From JBGCDD01 sp045105075 (lineage in GTDB: Bacteria; Pseudomonadota; Alphaproteobacteria; Rhodobacterales; Rhodobacteraceae), in contig JBGCDD010000034.1 in the NCBI GenBank assembly GCA_045105075.1, positions 1 through 64,000 of the forward strand: a stretch of DNA of 64,000 nucleotides, in the 5' to 3' direction. The notes under the pieces were generated by a model. The model was not told where the DNA came from. It ran no database searches and saw only the letters and a list, made by a program, of their open reading frames with translations. The position numbers were made by a program, and so were the translations under genes. Below, piece after piece: positions 52,067 through 61,080 of this stretch (position 1 is the first letter of the stretch; the number at the start of each line of letters is the position of its first letter).

Positions 52067-52492
52067 ATGGCCGACGACAAAAACAGCAATCCTTTCATGG
52101 ACATGTTCCAGAACTTTGGCAGCTCGCTGAACATTCCGGGGCCCGACCTGAACGACATGATGGACTATCATCGCAAGAACCTTCAAGCCATCCAGGCCGC
52201 CACGCAAATCGGCACGCAAACGTCGCAGGCGCTGATGGAAAAGCAGCGCGACACCCTGGAAAAGGCCCTGGCCGGAATTTCGGATATGGTGCAAAATGCG
52301 CAATCCGGTGGCGGTACGTCCGAGATGATGTCGCAGCCGATGGAACTGGCCAAAACCTCCTTTGACGAGACCATCAAAAACGCCAAGGACATTGCCGAGA
52401 TCGTACAGCAGGGCAACACCGACGCCTTCAATGTGCTGAAAGATCGCGTTGTGGAAAGCATCGCCGATCTGACCGAAGGCAAAAAGAGCTAG
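52067..52492 (+). CDS. Second phasin-family protein
   Basis: A 141-residue protein with N-P-F-M-D-M-F-Q-N-F-G near the start, then a long amphipathic helix (Y-H-R-K-N-L-Q-A-I-Q-A-A-T-Q-I-G-T-Q) and a final segment F-N-V-L-K-D-R-V-V-E-S-I. These match the TIGR01841-type phasin. A GCAGGAG stands ahead of the ATG. The protein is different in sequence from the 49955-50416 phasin, so the cell has two types. The end has a hairpin with a weak T-run. Confidence 0.8.
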   Translation: MADDKNSNPFMDMFQNFGSSLNIPGPDLNDMMDYHRKNLQAIQAATQIGTQTSQALMEKQRDTLEKALAGISDMVQNAQSGGGTSEMMSQPMELAKTSFDETIKNAKDIAEIVQQGNTDAFNVLKDRVVESIADLTEGKKS

Positions 52493-52504
52493 GCCAAAAA
52501 AAAG

Positions 52505-52523
52505 GGCCGGGTTAACCCCGGCC
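52505..52523 (+). terminator. Hairpin after the second phasin
   Basis: GGCCGGG (52505-52511) pairs with CCCGGCC (52517-52523) over a short TTAAC loop. Only TGATACGTTTTAG follows, so it is a weak terminator candidate between two convergent genes. Confidence 0.4.
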
Positions 52524-52553
52524 TGATACGTTTTAGTCTCCGTAAGTCTCCGC

Positions 52554-53327
52554 TTACTTTAAGTAGTCAGGCGGTCCAAAGATCGCCGATCGAAAACCAG
52601 ATCGGTCGAATTTTTTCCACGCGCCTTCAGGTTGCGCCAGCCGATCGGCAATGGCGTAGACCGCAGCCGGGTGATGGCCCAGACCACAATGGCTGCCCTT
52701 CACCTCGATATTTTCTGTCAGATCCGAGCGTTTTTCGATGCAGTTTTGCCAAGCGCAAATACCATCCGACTTGCTGTAGATCGCTGTCGTTGGCACCGGG
52801 GGCGCCTTGGCGATGGCACCGCCCATATGCCGGTCGTTGTCTTCAACGCTTTGACCGCTGGCCATCTGGTACACGCGCCACGCATTCGTTGCCCGCGGAT
52901 CGCCGCCAAAAGGACTGCCCAATGTGATCACTTGGCGTACTTTGTCGGGCATCATCTTGGCCAACTGACGCGCATAAATGCCGCCAAGGCTCCAACCCAC
53001 AAGGCTGACCTTGCGGTCGTATTTGTCGTGCAGCTCGTTGACCCGAGCGATCAGCGCATCCTCAACACCGGGCAGCGGGCCAAAATTCAACCCCTGGTCC
53101 CATCCATAAGTGCGATAGCCCTTGGAGCGTAAAAACCGCCGCAGCGCGACAGTTGAGCGATCACTGGTGGTCAAGCCCGGCAACACAAGAACCGGCTGAC
53201 CATCCCCACGCGGGGTCAGCGCGCGCAGTGTCGGCGCGGCAGCTGCAAAGCCGAAAAGTTCAGGAATGGCACGCCCTTCAAGCAGCAGCAAAAGCCGGCT
53301 GGGCGGTGTTACGGTATTGGCAACCAT
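52554..53327 (-). CDS. Alpha/beta hydrolase, lipase/acyltransferase-like
   Basis: A 257-residue alpha/beta-fold hydrolase. The nucleophile elbow V-G-W-S-L-G-G-I-Y-A-R puts Ser113 in the active site; L-P-G-L-T at 49-53 is the oxyanion loop and a S-H-C-G-L-G-H-H near 220 holds the histidine. GGAGG is about eight bases before the chosen ATG at 53327. It faces the second phasin gene convergently and is followed upstream by the wax-ester synthase gene on the same strand. It may be a granule-lipid hydrolase, but no family name is certain. Confidence 0.75.
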   Translation of the reverse strand: MVANTVTPPSRLLLLLEGRAIPELFGFAAAAPTLRALTPRGDGQPVLVLPGLTTSDRSTVALRRFLRSKGYRTYGWDQGLNFGPLPGVEDALIARVNELHDKYDRKVSLVGWSLGGIYARQLAKMMPDKVRQVITLGSPFGGDPRATNAWRVYQMASGQSVEDNDRHMGGAIAKAPPVPTTAIYSKSDGICAWQNCIEKRSDLTENIEVKGSHCGLGHHPAAVYAIADRLAQPEGAWKKFDRSGFRSAIFGPPDYLK

Positions 53328-53433
53328 CAGTAAGCCTCCGTTTAGCGCAAGGATATTGCGCGTTTCTAAACATAAATGATTAAATATTACGCATGTCAAG
53401 AATAGCCTTACGTCAAGTTGCGCTTATTTCCGG

Positions 53434-54843
53434 TTAAGCAGCTGATTTTGCGACAGCCTTTTTTAGCTCTTCAAAGGACGCCACGAACAGATCCGCAAAA
53501 ACATCGACGTCTGGAACCGACTTGAAATCTGCCGTCACACCCAAATCGAGATGATCGAGGTAGCTTTGCACCGTGACGTTCAGCCCCACCCCATGCGTCG
53601 GAATAGAAACCGGATAAAGCGCACTGACCTTGGCCCCCGCGCAATAGAGCGGAAATGGCGGACCCATAGTGTTGGAGATCGTCAGATTGACCACCTGGGG
53701 CATGTAATCAGCCAGCTTGGTCGCCCCATAAAGCTGCATCAGACCCGGCAACAAAGTTGGCGCGCCGACGATGGTGAAATCCTTCAAAGCGGCCTCTTTT
53801 GCACCCGTCGCCAGGGTTTTGGATGCGCCGGATTCCTGTTTGATTTTCTCCAGCCGTTTCAACGGATCCCCGTAATTCGTCGCCAGCGGCACATTCATGC
53901 CAAAGACCTGATTGTTGATGTCGGTGTTGCCCATCTCGCGCATGGAAATCGGCACAAACGCCACCAACGCCGCATCGGGCAGGCTTTGCTTTTTGCTCAG
54001 ATAGGCGCGCAAGGCCCCGCTGGTGATCGCCATTACCACATCATTCAACTTGGCCCCGGTCGCTTTGCCCAGCGCCTTGACCTCGGGCAGCGAAATCGAG
54101 CGCGCGGCATAGCTGCGTTTGGCCTCGATTGTGGTGTTGAACGGAGTGCGCGGCGCCAGCATTTGCGGTAGGCCGACTTTGCCCGACAGCAACGGCGCCA
54201 CCATGTCCGCCATCTGGCCCATCATTTTGGGCACATTTTCCATCATCGTCAGCTGCTGGCGCGCCACGTTCGACACCACATCATGAAAACTGAGGATCGC
54301 GCGTTCCGGCGCGGTTGGCACGCGCTCGGGCTGTTTTGGCTCGGCCGGTTTCACTTCGCGCGGGTTTTCGGTGACGTCATAGAGCGCCTGCGTGATCACC
54401 ATGCCCGCACCGCCATCAACGGCGGCATGGTGCACCTTGGAATAAAGCGCGGCCTTGCGCCCCTCAAGCCCCTCGATCACCGTGAATTGCCACAGCGGAC
54501 GCTTGCGATCCAGCCGCTCGGAATGCAAGCCAGCCACCAGATCTTCGAGCTGTTTCATGTTTCCAGGTTTGTCCAGCTTGGCGGATTGGATGTGGTAATC
54601 AAAGTCCAACTCACCCGCATCGACCCAGCCGGGATGGTCGATTTCAAACGCCGCTTTGGCCAGTTTCATGCCAAAAATCGGGATCAGATGAACGCGGGTT
54701 TTGAAAAATGTGGTGAAGTGTTTGTGAAACGAGCCGCGAAACCCCTTGGGCAAATCGTAAAGCGTCAGGCCCGCCACATGCATCGGCGTCTGATCGGTTT
54801 CCATATAGAGAAATGTGGCGTCAATTCCGCTGAGTTGCTTCAT
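53434..54843 (-). CDS. Wax ester synthase / diacylglycerol O-acyltransferase (WS/DGAT)
   Basis: A 469-residue enzyme of the WS/DGAT family, which makes wax esters from fatty alcohols or triacylglycerol from diacylglycerol. The catalytic motif H-H-A-A-V-D-G-G is at 138-145 and the N-terminus M-K-Q-L-S-G-I-D-A-T-F-L-Y-M-E-T is typical. The C-terminal region has P-I-S-M-R and N-Q-V-F-G-M-N. It is divergent from the acyl-CoA ligase gene, with 150 bases between. This class is uncommon in the group, so it adds a second storage lipid to PHA. Confidence 0.88.
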   Translation of the reverse strand: MKQLSGIDATFLYMETDQTPMHVAGLTLYDLPKGFRGSFHKHFTTFFKTRVHLIPIFGMKLAKAAFEIDHPGWVDAGELDFDYHIQSAKLDKPGNMKQLEDLVAGLHSERLDRKRPLWQFTVIEGLEGRKAALYSKVHHAAVDGGAGMVITQALYDVTENPREVKPAEPKQPERVPTAPERAILSFHDVVSNVARQQLTMMENVPKMMGQMADMVAPLLSGKVGLPQMLAPRTPFNTTIEAKRSYAARSISLPEVKALGKATGAKLNDVVMAITSGALRAYLSKKQSLPDAALVAFVPISMREMGNTDINNQVFGMNVPLATNYGDPLKRLEKIKQESGASKTLATGAKEAALKDFTIVGAPTLLPGLMQLYGATKLADYMPQVVNLTISNTMGPPFPLYCAGAKVSALYPVSIPTHGVGLNVTVQSYLDHLDLGVTADFKSVPDVDVFADLFVASFEELKKAVAKSAA

Positions 54844-54920
54844 CTCGGGGTCCTTTGGCTGAAAGATGACGTAGCGCACGCCCTTGATCAGTTACGCAAG
54901 TCCGCTAGTCTGGGTCAAGT

Positions 54921-54937
54921 CATGCATCCAGTGCATG
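54921..54937. promoter_or_regulatory. Inverted repeat between the WS/DGAT and acyl-CoA ligase genes
   Basis: CATGCA (54921-54926) / TGCATG (54932-54937) with a 5-base spacer stands in the 150-base divergent gap. It could be an operator for both genes. It is not a PhaR-type motif. No further evidence supports it. Confidence 0.3.
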
Positions 54938-54993
54938 GCAACTGCCCCGAAACGAACGAGCTTAAGCACAGGGCAGAGTCTGGGAGGACACCA

Positions 54994-56688
54994 TTGGAAC
55001 GGATCTGGACGGCGCATTACCCACCCGGAGTCCCGGCTGACGCGGACATCACCCAATACGGCTCGTTGATCGATTTGCTGGAAGAAAGCTTTTCGAAATA
55101 CGCAAACGACAAAGCCTATGTGCTGATGGACAAGGCCCTGACCTACGGCGAGCTTGACCAGAAATCGCGGGCCTTTGGCGCCTATCTGCAGGGGCTGGGG
55201 CTGCAAAAAGGCGACCGCGTTGCGATCATGATGCCCAACGTTTTGCAATACCCCGTGGTGCTGGCCGGGATCCTGCGCGCCGGTTTTATCGCGGTTAACG
55301 TCAACCCGCTTTACACCCCGCGCGAGCTGGAACATCAGCTCAATGACAGTGGTGCCAAGGCAATCGTTATCATCGAGAATTTTGCCAACACGCTGCAAGA
55401 GGTCATCTCAAAAACTCCAATCAAACATACTGTTGTGACTGGCGTCGGTGATCTGCTGGGCTTTCCCAAAGGCGCGATCACCAATTTCGTTCTGCGCCGC
55501 GTGCGCAAGGCGATCCCGGCGTTTTCCTTGCCCGGAAGTGTTAAATTCAATCAAGCGCTGGCCAAGGGGGCCAGCCAGAAATTGACCAAACCCGATGTGG
55601 CCCATTCTGATGTCGCCGTGTTGCAATACACCGGCGGCACAACCGGCGTGTCCAAAGGCGCGACATTGCTGCACAGCACCGTGATCGCCAATCTGCTGGC
55701 CTCTGAGGCATGGATGCAACCGGGGCTGAACCGCAAGCCGATCTCGGGGCAATTGACGTTCATTTGCGCGCTGCCGCTCTATCATGTGTTCGCGTTCATC
55801 ACCTGTTCGCTGCTGTCGATGCGCACCGGGGGGGTTAATATTCTAATACCCAACCCGCGCGATATGGACGCCACCATTAAGGAAATCGGCAAGTACAAAT
55901 TCCATGTGTTCCCCGGCGTCAACACGCTGTTCAACGGGCTGGCCAACCACCCTGACTTCGCCAAACTCGACTTTGATCAGCTGCGAATCGCCAATGGCGG
56001 CGGCATGGCGGTGCAAGAAGCAGTGGCCAAGAAATGGCTGTCGATCACGGGTTGTCCCATCTGCGAGGGCTATGGATTGTCCGAGACGTCTTCGGGCGTG
56101 ACCTGCAACCCGACCGACACCGACGCTTATTCGGGCACCATCGGACTGCCGATGCCCAATGTGGATATCAAGATTCTGGATGATGACGGAAACGAGGTCG
56201 CCCTGGGCGAACCCGGCGAAATTGCAATCAAAGGCCCGCAGGTTATGGCCGGATATTGGCAGCGCGAAGACGCCACCGACGAGGTGATGACCCCGGATGG
56301 TTACTTTAAGTCGGGCGATGTTGGCATCATGGACCCGCGCGGCTACACCAAGATCGTGGACCGCAAGAAGGACATGATTTTGGTGTCTGGCTTCAACGTT
56401 TATCCCAATGAAATCGAGGCGGTCGCGGTGAATCACGAAGGCGTTCTTGAAGCCGCCTGTGTCGGGGTGCCCGACAAAAACAGTGGCGAAGCGGTGATGT
56501 TGTTCATCTGCAAATCCGATCCGAACCTGACCGAAAAACAGGTGCGCGATTTCTGTGGCACCCAGTTGACCGGGTACAAAAAACCAAAACACGTCGCTTT
56601 TGTTGACGAGATGCCCAAAACCAACGTGGGCAAGATCCTGCGGCGCGAATTGCGTGATGGGGCGGTTGCCAAAATGGTGGCGAAATGA
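54994..56688 (+). CDS. fadD: Long-chain fatty acid-CoA ligase
   Basis: A 564-residue AMP-forming acyl-CoA synthetase. The start is a TTG at 54994 with GGGAGG six bases upstream, giving M-E-R-I-W-T-A-H-Y-P-P-G-V; E. coli FadD also begins with TTG and the same W-x-x-x-Y-P pattern. The AMP motif Y-T-G-G-T-T-G-V-S-K-G-A, the E-G-Y-G-L-S-E-T-S and the C-terminal S-G-D-V-G-I-M-D, K-D-M-I-L-V-S-G-F-N-V-Y-P-N-E-I-E and G-K-I-L-R-R-E-L motifs are all present. Upstream frame extends to 54283 but overlaps WS/DGAT antisense. It supplies acyl-CoA to PHA and wax-ester synthesis. Confidence 0.92.
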   Translation: MERIWTAHYPPGVPADADITQYGSLIDLLEESFSKYANDKAYVLMDKALTYGELDQKSRAFGAYLQGLGLQKGDRVAIMMPNVLQYPVVLAGILRAGFIAVNVNPLYTPRELEHQLNDSGAKAIVIIENFANTLQEVISKTPIKHTVVTGVGDLLGFPKGAITNFVLRRVRKAIPAFSLPGSVKFNQALAKGASQKLTKPDVAHSDVAVLQYTGGTTGVSKGATLLHSTVIANLLASEAWMQPGLNRKPISGQLTFICALPLYHVFAFITCSLLSMRTGGVNILIPNPRDMDATIKEIGKYKFHVFPGVNTLFNGLANHPDFAKLDFDQLRIANGGGMAVQEAVAKKWLSITGCPICEGYGLSETSSGVTCNPTDTDAYSGTIGLPMPNVDIKILDDDGNEVALGEPGEIAIKGPQVMAGYWQREDATDEVMTPDGYFKSGDVGIMDPRGYTKIVDRKKDMILVSGFNVYPNEIEAVAVNHEGVLEAACVGVPDKNSGEAVMLFICKSDPNLTEKQVRDFCGTQLTGYKKPKHVAFVDEMPKTNVGKILRRELRDGAVAKMVAK

Positions 56689-56707
56689 CCAGAGGGAGAC
56701 CGGCGCG

Positions 56708-57184
56708 ATGAGTGAACTGACATATGCCAGCATGGGCGACAAAGTGGGCACATCGCTGGGCATTTCCGCCTGGCACGAGGTGACCCAGGCGATCATCGAT
56801 GAGTTCGCCCATTGCACCGGTGACGACCAATGGATCCATGTGGATGTGGAGCGTGCCAAACGCGAAAGTCCGTTTGGCGCGCCGATTGCCCATGGCTATC
56901 TGACGCTTTCGCTGCTGTCGAAAATGGCGATGGAAATCGGGATCGCGCCCAAAGGCACTGCGGCCGCGCTAAATTACGGTCTGGACAAGGTGCGCTTTCT
57001 GGCCGCCGTGCCGGTGGGTTCGAAATTGCGGCTGCACTGCAAATTGGTGGCGTTCGAACGCAAGGACAACGGCCAATACCTGATGAAATCCGAAAACACG
57101 ATGGAAATCGAGGGCCAAGATCGCCCTGCCCTGATCGCCGAAAGCCTGGCCATGCTGGTGCCGGGCCCCGATGCAAATATCTGA
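56708..57184 (+). CDS. MaoC-family enoyl-CoA hydratase (PhaJ-like)
   Basis: A 158-residue hot-dog-fold hydratase. The catalytic R-hydratase motif D-D-Q-W-I-H-V-D is at about 37-44 with the conserved D and H, and the loop G-A-P-I-A-H-G-Y-L-T-L-S follows. R-specific hydratases make (R)-3-hydroxyacyl-CoA for PHA. Position between acyl-CoA ligase and PHA synthase fits that role. A GAGGGAGA is 10 bases before the ATG. Confidence 0.88.
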   Translation: MSELTYASMGDKVGTSLGISAWHEVTQAIIDEFAHCTGDDQWIHVDVERAKRESPFGAPIAHGYLTLSLLSKMAMEIGIAPKGTAAALNYGLDKVRFLAAVPVGSKLRLHCKLVAFERKDNGQYLMKSENTMEIEGQDRPALIAESLAMLVPGPDANI

Positions 57185-57199
57185 CCCAAGAGGTGCAAG

Positions 57200-58909
57200 A
57201 TGAGTGACGACTCTGCCAAAATGTCCAAGAATGCCAAGGACATCGCCCAGAATGCTTCTGAGAACACGCTGGCGCTGAACCCGTTGGTCAGCCTGCGCGC
57301 CGAGGATATGTTTGGTGCCGGCACCAATCTGATGCGGGCCATGGCCGCACAACCGCAGGCCATCATGGATCACTGGATGTCATTCGCCAAAGACACCACT
57401 GCGATCCTGAGCCAATCGTCCGAAATCAAGCCCGAACCTAAAGACCGCCGTTTTGCCGATAGCGCCTGGCAAAACAACATGTTCTCCAAAGGGTTGATGC
57501 AGGCCTATCTGTCGTGGTCCGACAATGTGACGCAAATGGTCGAAGAGCTGGATCTGCCCGACAAAGACGCCGCCCGCGCGCGGTTGGTGTCCTCGATCTT
57601 TATCGACGCGATGGCACCGTCCAACAACTTTTTTGCCAACCCGACGGCGATGAAAACCCTGTTTGAAACCGGCGGCAAAAGTGCGGTCAACGGGTTGAAA
57701 AACATGATGAAGGACATGACAGAAAACGGTGGATTGCCGTCATCTGTGGATACGTCGAAATTCAAAGTGGGCGAAAACCTGGCGATCACTCCGGGTCAGG
57801 TGGTGTTTCGCAACGATGTGATCGAGGTCGTTCACTATACCTCCAACACCGACAAGGTCTATCGCCGCCCGCTGTTTGTGGTGCCGCCGCAGATCAACAA
57901 ATACTATTCGATCGATATGAGCCCAGGCAAAAGTATGATCGAATTTCTGCTGGCCAACGGTATTCAGCCCTATTGTGTCAGCTGGCGCAATCCGACGGCC
58001 GAACACCGAGATTGGGACATGACCACCTATATCGAAGCCCTGGACGAGGCGTGCGACGCAACCCGCGCGATTTCCGGTAGCGACAGCGTTAACATTATGG
58101 GCTCGTGTTCGGGCGGAATCACTTTGTCGACCTATGCGGGGTGGCTCGCGGCCAAGGGTGAGGCGAAAAAGATCAACCAGGTCATTCTGGCGGTCTGCGT
58201 GCTCGATACCATGGCCTCGACCGACAGCGACATGGCCGCGTTGGTCACGCCCGATACGGTGAAAGCCGCCAAATTGGCTTCGCAATCGCGCGGTGTGCTG
58301 GATGGGCAGGACATGGCGAAAATGTTTGCCTGGATGCGGCCCAACGATTTGATCTGGAACTATTGGGTTAACAATTACCTGCTGGGCAACGCACCGCCCG
58401 CATTCGATGTGCTCTATTGGAACGCCGACACCACGCGCCTGCCGGCGGGTTTGCACGGTGATTTCCTGGATCTGATCTATACCAACCCGTTCCTGAACCC
58501 CGGCGCAATGACGGTTGGCGGGCACGAGATCGACATGACCAAGGTCGACTATCCCACCTATGTGATCGCTGGCACGACCGACCACATCACCCCGTGGAAA
58601 GCAGTTTACGCAACCGCGCGGCTTTACGGCGAAGACACCACCTTTATTCTGTCAAACTCGGGCCATTTGCAAAGCTTGCTGAACCCTCCGGGCAACCCAA
58701 AAGCGTGGTATATGAAAGCGCCTGCCAAGGCCGGTGACCCCGAAGCCTGGGCCGAGGGTGCCGAGAAAAAAGAGGGCAGTTGGTGGATCGATTGGGCCGA
58801 TATGTTGCAAAAACAATCGGGCAACGAAATCAAATCGCCCAAAGCGCATGGCAACAAAGACTTCCCGCCGCTGGGACCCGCGCCCGGCACTTATGTTTTT
58901 GAAGAGTAG
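57200..58909 (+). CDS. phaC: Polyhydroxyalkanoate synthase, class II-like
   Basis: A 569-residue PHA synthase. The nucleophile cysteine is Cys303 in G-S-C-S-G-G-I-T, which is the G-x-C-S-G-G form seen in Pseudomonas class II (medium-chain) enzymes, not the G-x-C-V-G-G of class I. The aspartate is in G-T-T-D-H-I-T-P-W and the histidine in S-N-S-G-H-L-Q-S. W-R-N-P-T-A-E-H-R-D-W and W-N-Y-W-V-N-N-Y are also present. It starts 15 bases after the MaoC stop. Substrate preference is inferred from these motifs. Confidence 0.92.
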   Translation: MSDDSAKMSKNAKDIAQNASENTLALNPLVSLRAEDMFGAGTNLMRAMAAQPQAIMDHWMSFAKDTTAILSQSSEIKPEPKDRRFADSAWQNNMFSKGLMQAYLSWSDNVTQMVEELDLPDKDAARARLVSSIFIDAMAPSNNFFANPTAMKTLFETGGKSAVNGLKNMMKDMTENGGLPSSVDTSKFKVGENLAITPGQVVFRNDVIEVVHYTSNTDKVYRRPLFVVPPQINKYYSIDMSPGKSMIEFLLANGIQPYCVSWRNPTAEHRDWDMTTYIEALDEACDATRAISGSDSVNIMGSCSGGITLSTYAGWLAAKGEAKKINQVILAVCVLDTMASTDSDMAALVTPDTVKAAKLASQSRGVLDGQDMAKMFAWMRPNDLIWNYWVNNYLLGNAPPAFDVLYWNADTTRLPAGLHGDFLDLIYTNPFLNPGAMTVGGHEIDMTKVDYPTYVIAGTTDHITPWKAVYATARLYGEDTTFILSNSGHLQSLLNPPGNPKAWYMKAPAKAGDPEAWAEGAEKKEGSWWIDWADMLQKQSGNEIKSPKAHGNKDFPPLGPAPGTYVFEE

Positions 58910-58918
58910 GCAGCACAG

Positions 58919-59764
58919 ATGAGCGAGACAATCGAAAGCAACGCCATGTCGGAAACCGTCGACGGGATCACCATTCAAATGATCGACGTGCGCGGCCAGA
59001 TGCTGCGTGTGGCGACCAAACCCGGCGCAAAAGGGCGTATTCCGGTGCTGATGTTCAACGGCATTGGCGCCAACCTGGAACTTGGTTTTCCGTTCCTGAA
59101 GGCCCTCAAGGATACGCCTGCGATCATCTTTGATGTGCCCGGAGTTGGCGGTTCACCGATGCCGAAACTGCCCTATCGCCCGGCATCATTGGCGCGCATG
59201 GCCAAGCACCTGCTGGAACAGTTGGGCCATGACCGCGTTGACATTTCCGGCGTATCCTGGGGCGGTGGTGTGGCGCAGCAATTTGCGCGTCAATACCCGC
59301 GCATCTGCCGTCGGTTGGTGCTGGTCGCGACCTCATCGGGCTGGACGATGGTGCCGGGCAAACCCAACGTGTTGTCCAAGATGGCCAGCGTCAAACGCTA
59401 TACCGACAAGGGCTATATGCGCACCATCGCGGCCGAGATCTATGGCGGTGATTTCCGCGATGATTCGACCCTGATCAACGCCCATGCGTCAGGTATGCGC
59501 CCGTCGTCACAGGCCGGATATATGCTGCAACTGCTGGCGATGACAGGCTGGACCAGCGTGCCGTTCCTGTGGCGTTTGCGTCAACCGACACTGATCATGG
59601 CCGGGACCGATGACCCGCTGATCCCTGTGGCCAATGCGCATTTGCTGCACCGCCTGATCCCGAATTCGCGACTGGAGCTGATCGACAATGGCCACCTGTT
59701 CGTGGTCACGCAGCCCGAGCAGACCGCGCAAACCGTTGAGGCGTTTTTGACCGAGGCAGATTAA
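58919..59764 (+). CDS. phaZ: Intracellular PHA depolymerase PhaZ, medium-chain type
   Basis: A 281-residue alpha/beta hydrolase. Nucleophile Ser113 is in [12 protein letters not shown]; the N-terminal [10 protein letters not shown] and D-V-P-G-V-G-G-S and the end D-N-G-H-L-F-V-V-T are nearly as in Pseudomonas PhaZ of medium-chain PHA. A second ATG at 58946 is an alternative start. It is nine bases downstream of phaC and probably in its operon. It mobilises stored polymer. The stop overlaps the trpB stop on the other strand. Confidence 0.9.
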   Translation: MSETIESNAMSETVDGITIQMIDVRGQMLRVATKPGAKGRIPVLMFNGIGANLELGFPFLKALKDTPAIIFDVPGVGGSPMPKLPYRPASLARMAKHLLEQLGHDRVDISGVSWGGGVAQQFARQYPRICRRLVLVATSSGWTMVPGKPNVLSKMASVKRYTDKGYMRTIAAEIYGGDFRDDSTLINAHASGMRPSSQAGYMLQLLAMTGWTSVPFLWRLRQPTLIMAGTDDPLIPVANAHLLHRLIPNSRLELIDNGHLFVVTQPEQTAQTVEAFLTEAD

Positions 59765-60993
59765 CCGCCCTGCTCCATATCCAGCCCTAAGGCCTTGGCG
59801 ACAGTGAAGATATCCTTGTCGCCGCGGCCACACATATTCATGATCAACAGGTGATCACTGGGCAAATCGGGCGCGATTTTCATCACATGAGCCAACGCGT
59901 GGCTGGGTTCAAGCGCCGGAATGATCCCCTCTTGCAAACAGCACAGTTGGAACGCCTCAAGCGCCTCAACATCGGTGATCGAGACGTATTGCGCGCGGCC
60001 AATATCATGCAGCCAGGAGTGTTCGGGGCCAATTCCAGGGTAGTCCAGTCCGGCCGAGATCGAAAACCCTTCGAGGATCTGGCCATCGTCGTCCTGCAAC
60101 AAATAGGTGCGATTGCCGTGCAGCACGCCGGGACGACCGCCGGTCAGCGACGCGCAATGCTCCATCTTGTCATTCACGCCTTTGCCACCGGCCTCGACGC
60201 CGATGATGTTAACCGATTTGTCATCAAGGAATGGGTAAAACAGTCCCATCGCGTTTGAACCGCCGCCAATCGCCGCAATAATCGTGTCGGGAAGCCGCCC
60301 TTCGGCAGCGTGCATCTGTTCCTTGGCTTCCTTACCGATGATGCTTTGAAAATCGCGCACCATCGCCGGGTAAGGATGCGGACCTGCAACCGTGCCGATG
60401 CAGTAAAACGTATCGCGCACATTGGTCACCCAATCGCGCAGCGCGTCATTCATCGCGTCCTTCAACGTGCCGCGCCCTGATGTCACCGGGATAACCTCGG
60501 CGCCCAGCAACCGCATCCGAAACACGTTAGGAGCTTGGCGTTCAACATCATGCGCGCCCATGTAAACCACGCATTTCAAACCGAATTTCGCACAGACCGT
60601 GGCCGTGGCAACTCCGTGTTGACCAGCGCCGGTTTCGGCAATGATCCGGGTTTTGCCCATGCGGCGCGCCAGAATGATCTGGCCCAGCACGTTGTTGATC
60701 TTGTGCGCGCCCGTGTGGTTCAGCTCGTCGCGCTTGAGATAGATCTTGGCCCCGCCCAGATGTTGGGTCAGGCGTTCGGCATAGTAAAGCGGGCTGGGAC
60801 GGCCGACGTAATGGGTCCAAAGATCATGCATCTCGGCCCAGAAACTGTCATCGGTTTTGGCTTTTTCATACTGTTCTTCAAGGCTCAGAATCAACGGCAT
60901 CAGCGTTTCTGAAACGAAACGACCGCCAAATTGGCCAAACCGTCCCTGCTCGTCCGGACCGGTCATGAAGGAATTGAAAAGATCGTTGGCCAT
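59761..60993 (-). CDS. trpB: Tryptophan synthase beta subunit
   Basis: A 410-residue PLP enzyme that joins indole and serine. The PLP lysine is in H-T-G-A-H-K-I-N-N, followed by [12 protein letters not shown] and the phosphate loop [17 protein letters not shown] stands before the ATG. trpF lies further upstream on the same strand with a VPLPA-CTERM gene and a terminator between them, so trpB may have its own promoter in the short gap. trpA is not in the window. Confidence 0.96.
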   Translation of the reverse strand: MANDLFNSFMTGPDEQGRFGQFGGRFVSETLMPLILSLEEQYEKAKTDDSFWAEMHDLWTHYVGRPSPLYYAERLTQHLGGAKIYLKRDELNHTGAHKINNVLGQIILARRMGKTRIIAETGAGQHGVATATVCAKFGLKCVVYMGAHDVERQAPNVFRMRLLGAEVIPVTSGRGTLKDAMNDALRDWVTNVRDTFYCIGTVAGPHPYPAMVRDFQSIIGKEAKEQMHAAEGRLPDTIIAAIGGGSNAMGLFYPFLDDKSVNIIGVEAGGKGVNDKMEHCASLTGGRPGVLHGNRTYLLQDDDGQILEGFSISAGLDYPGIGPEHSWLHDIGRAQYVSITDVEALEAFQLCCLQEGIIPALEPSHALAHVMKIAPDLPSDHLLIMNMCGRGDKDIFTVAKALGLDMEQGG

Positions 60994-61031
60994 GCCCCAC
61001 CCCTAAATAGATCAAAGGATAAGTCTCATGG

Positions 61032-61055
61032 AAAACGGGCCAAGCGCAAGGCCCG
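61032..61055 (-). terminator. Intrinsic terminator between the VPLPA-CTERM gene and trpB
   Basis: On the minus strand CGGGCC (61055-61050) pairs with GGCCCG (61041-61036) over TTGCGCTT and is followed by TTTTCC. It would end transcription of the exported-protein gene before trpB, 38 bases upstream of the trpB start. Confidence 0.75.
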
Positions 61056-61080
61056 ACCCGTTGAAATCTGGCCTATTGGC

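Noticed and set aside
54283..54993. Open frame upstream of fadD that would extend it by 237 residues
   Set aside because: The extension overlaps the WS/DGAT gene antisense and has no acyl-CoA ligase similarity; the TTG at 54994 has a good ribosome-binding site.
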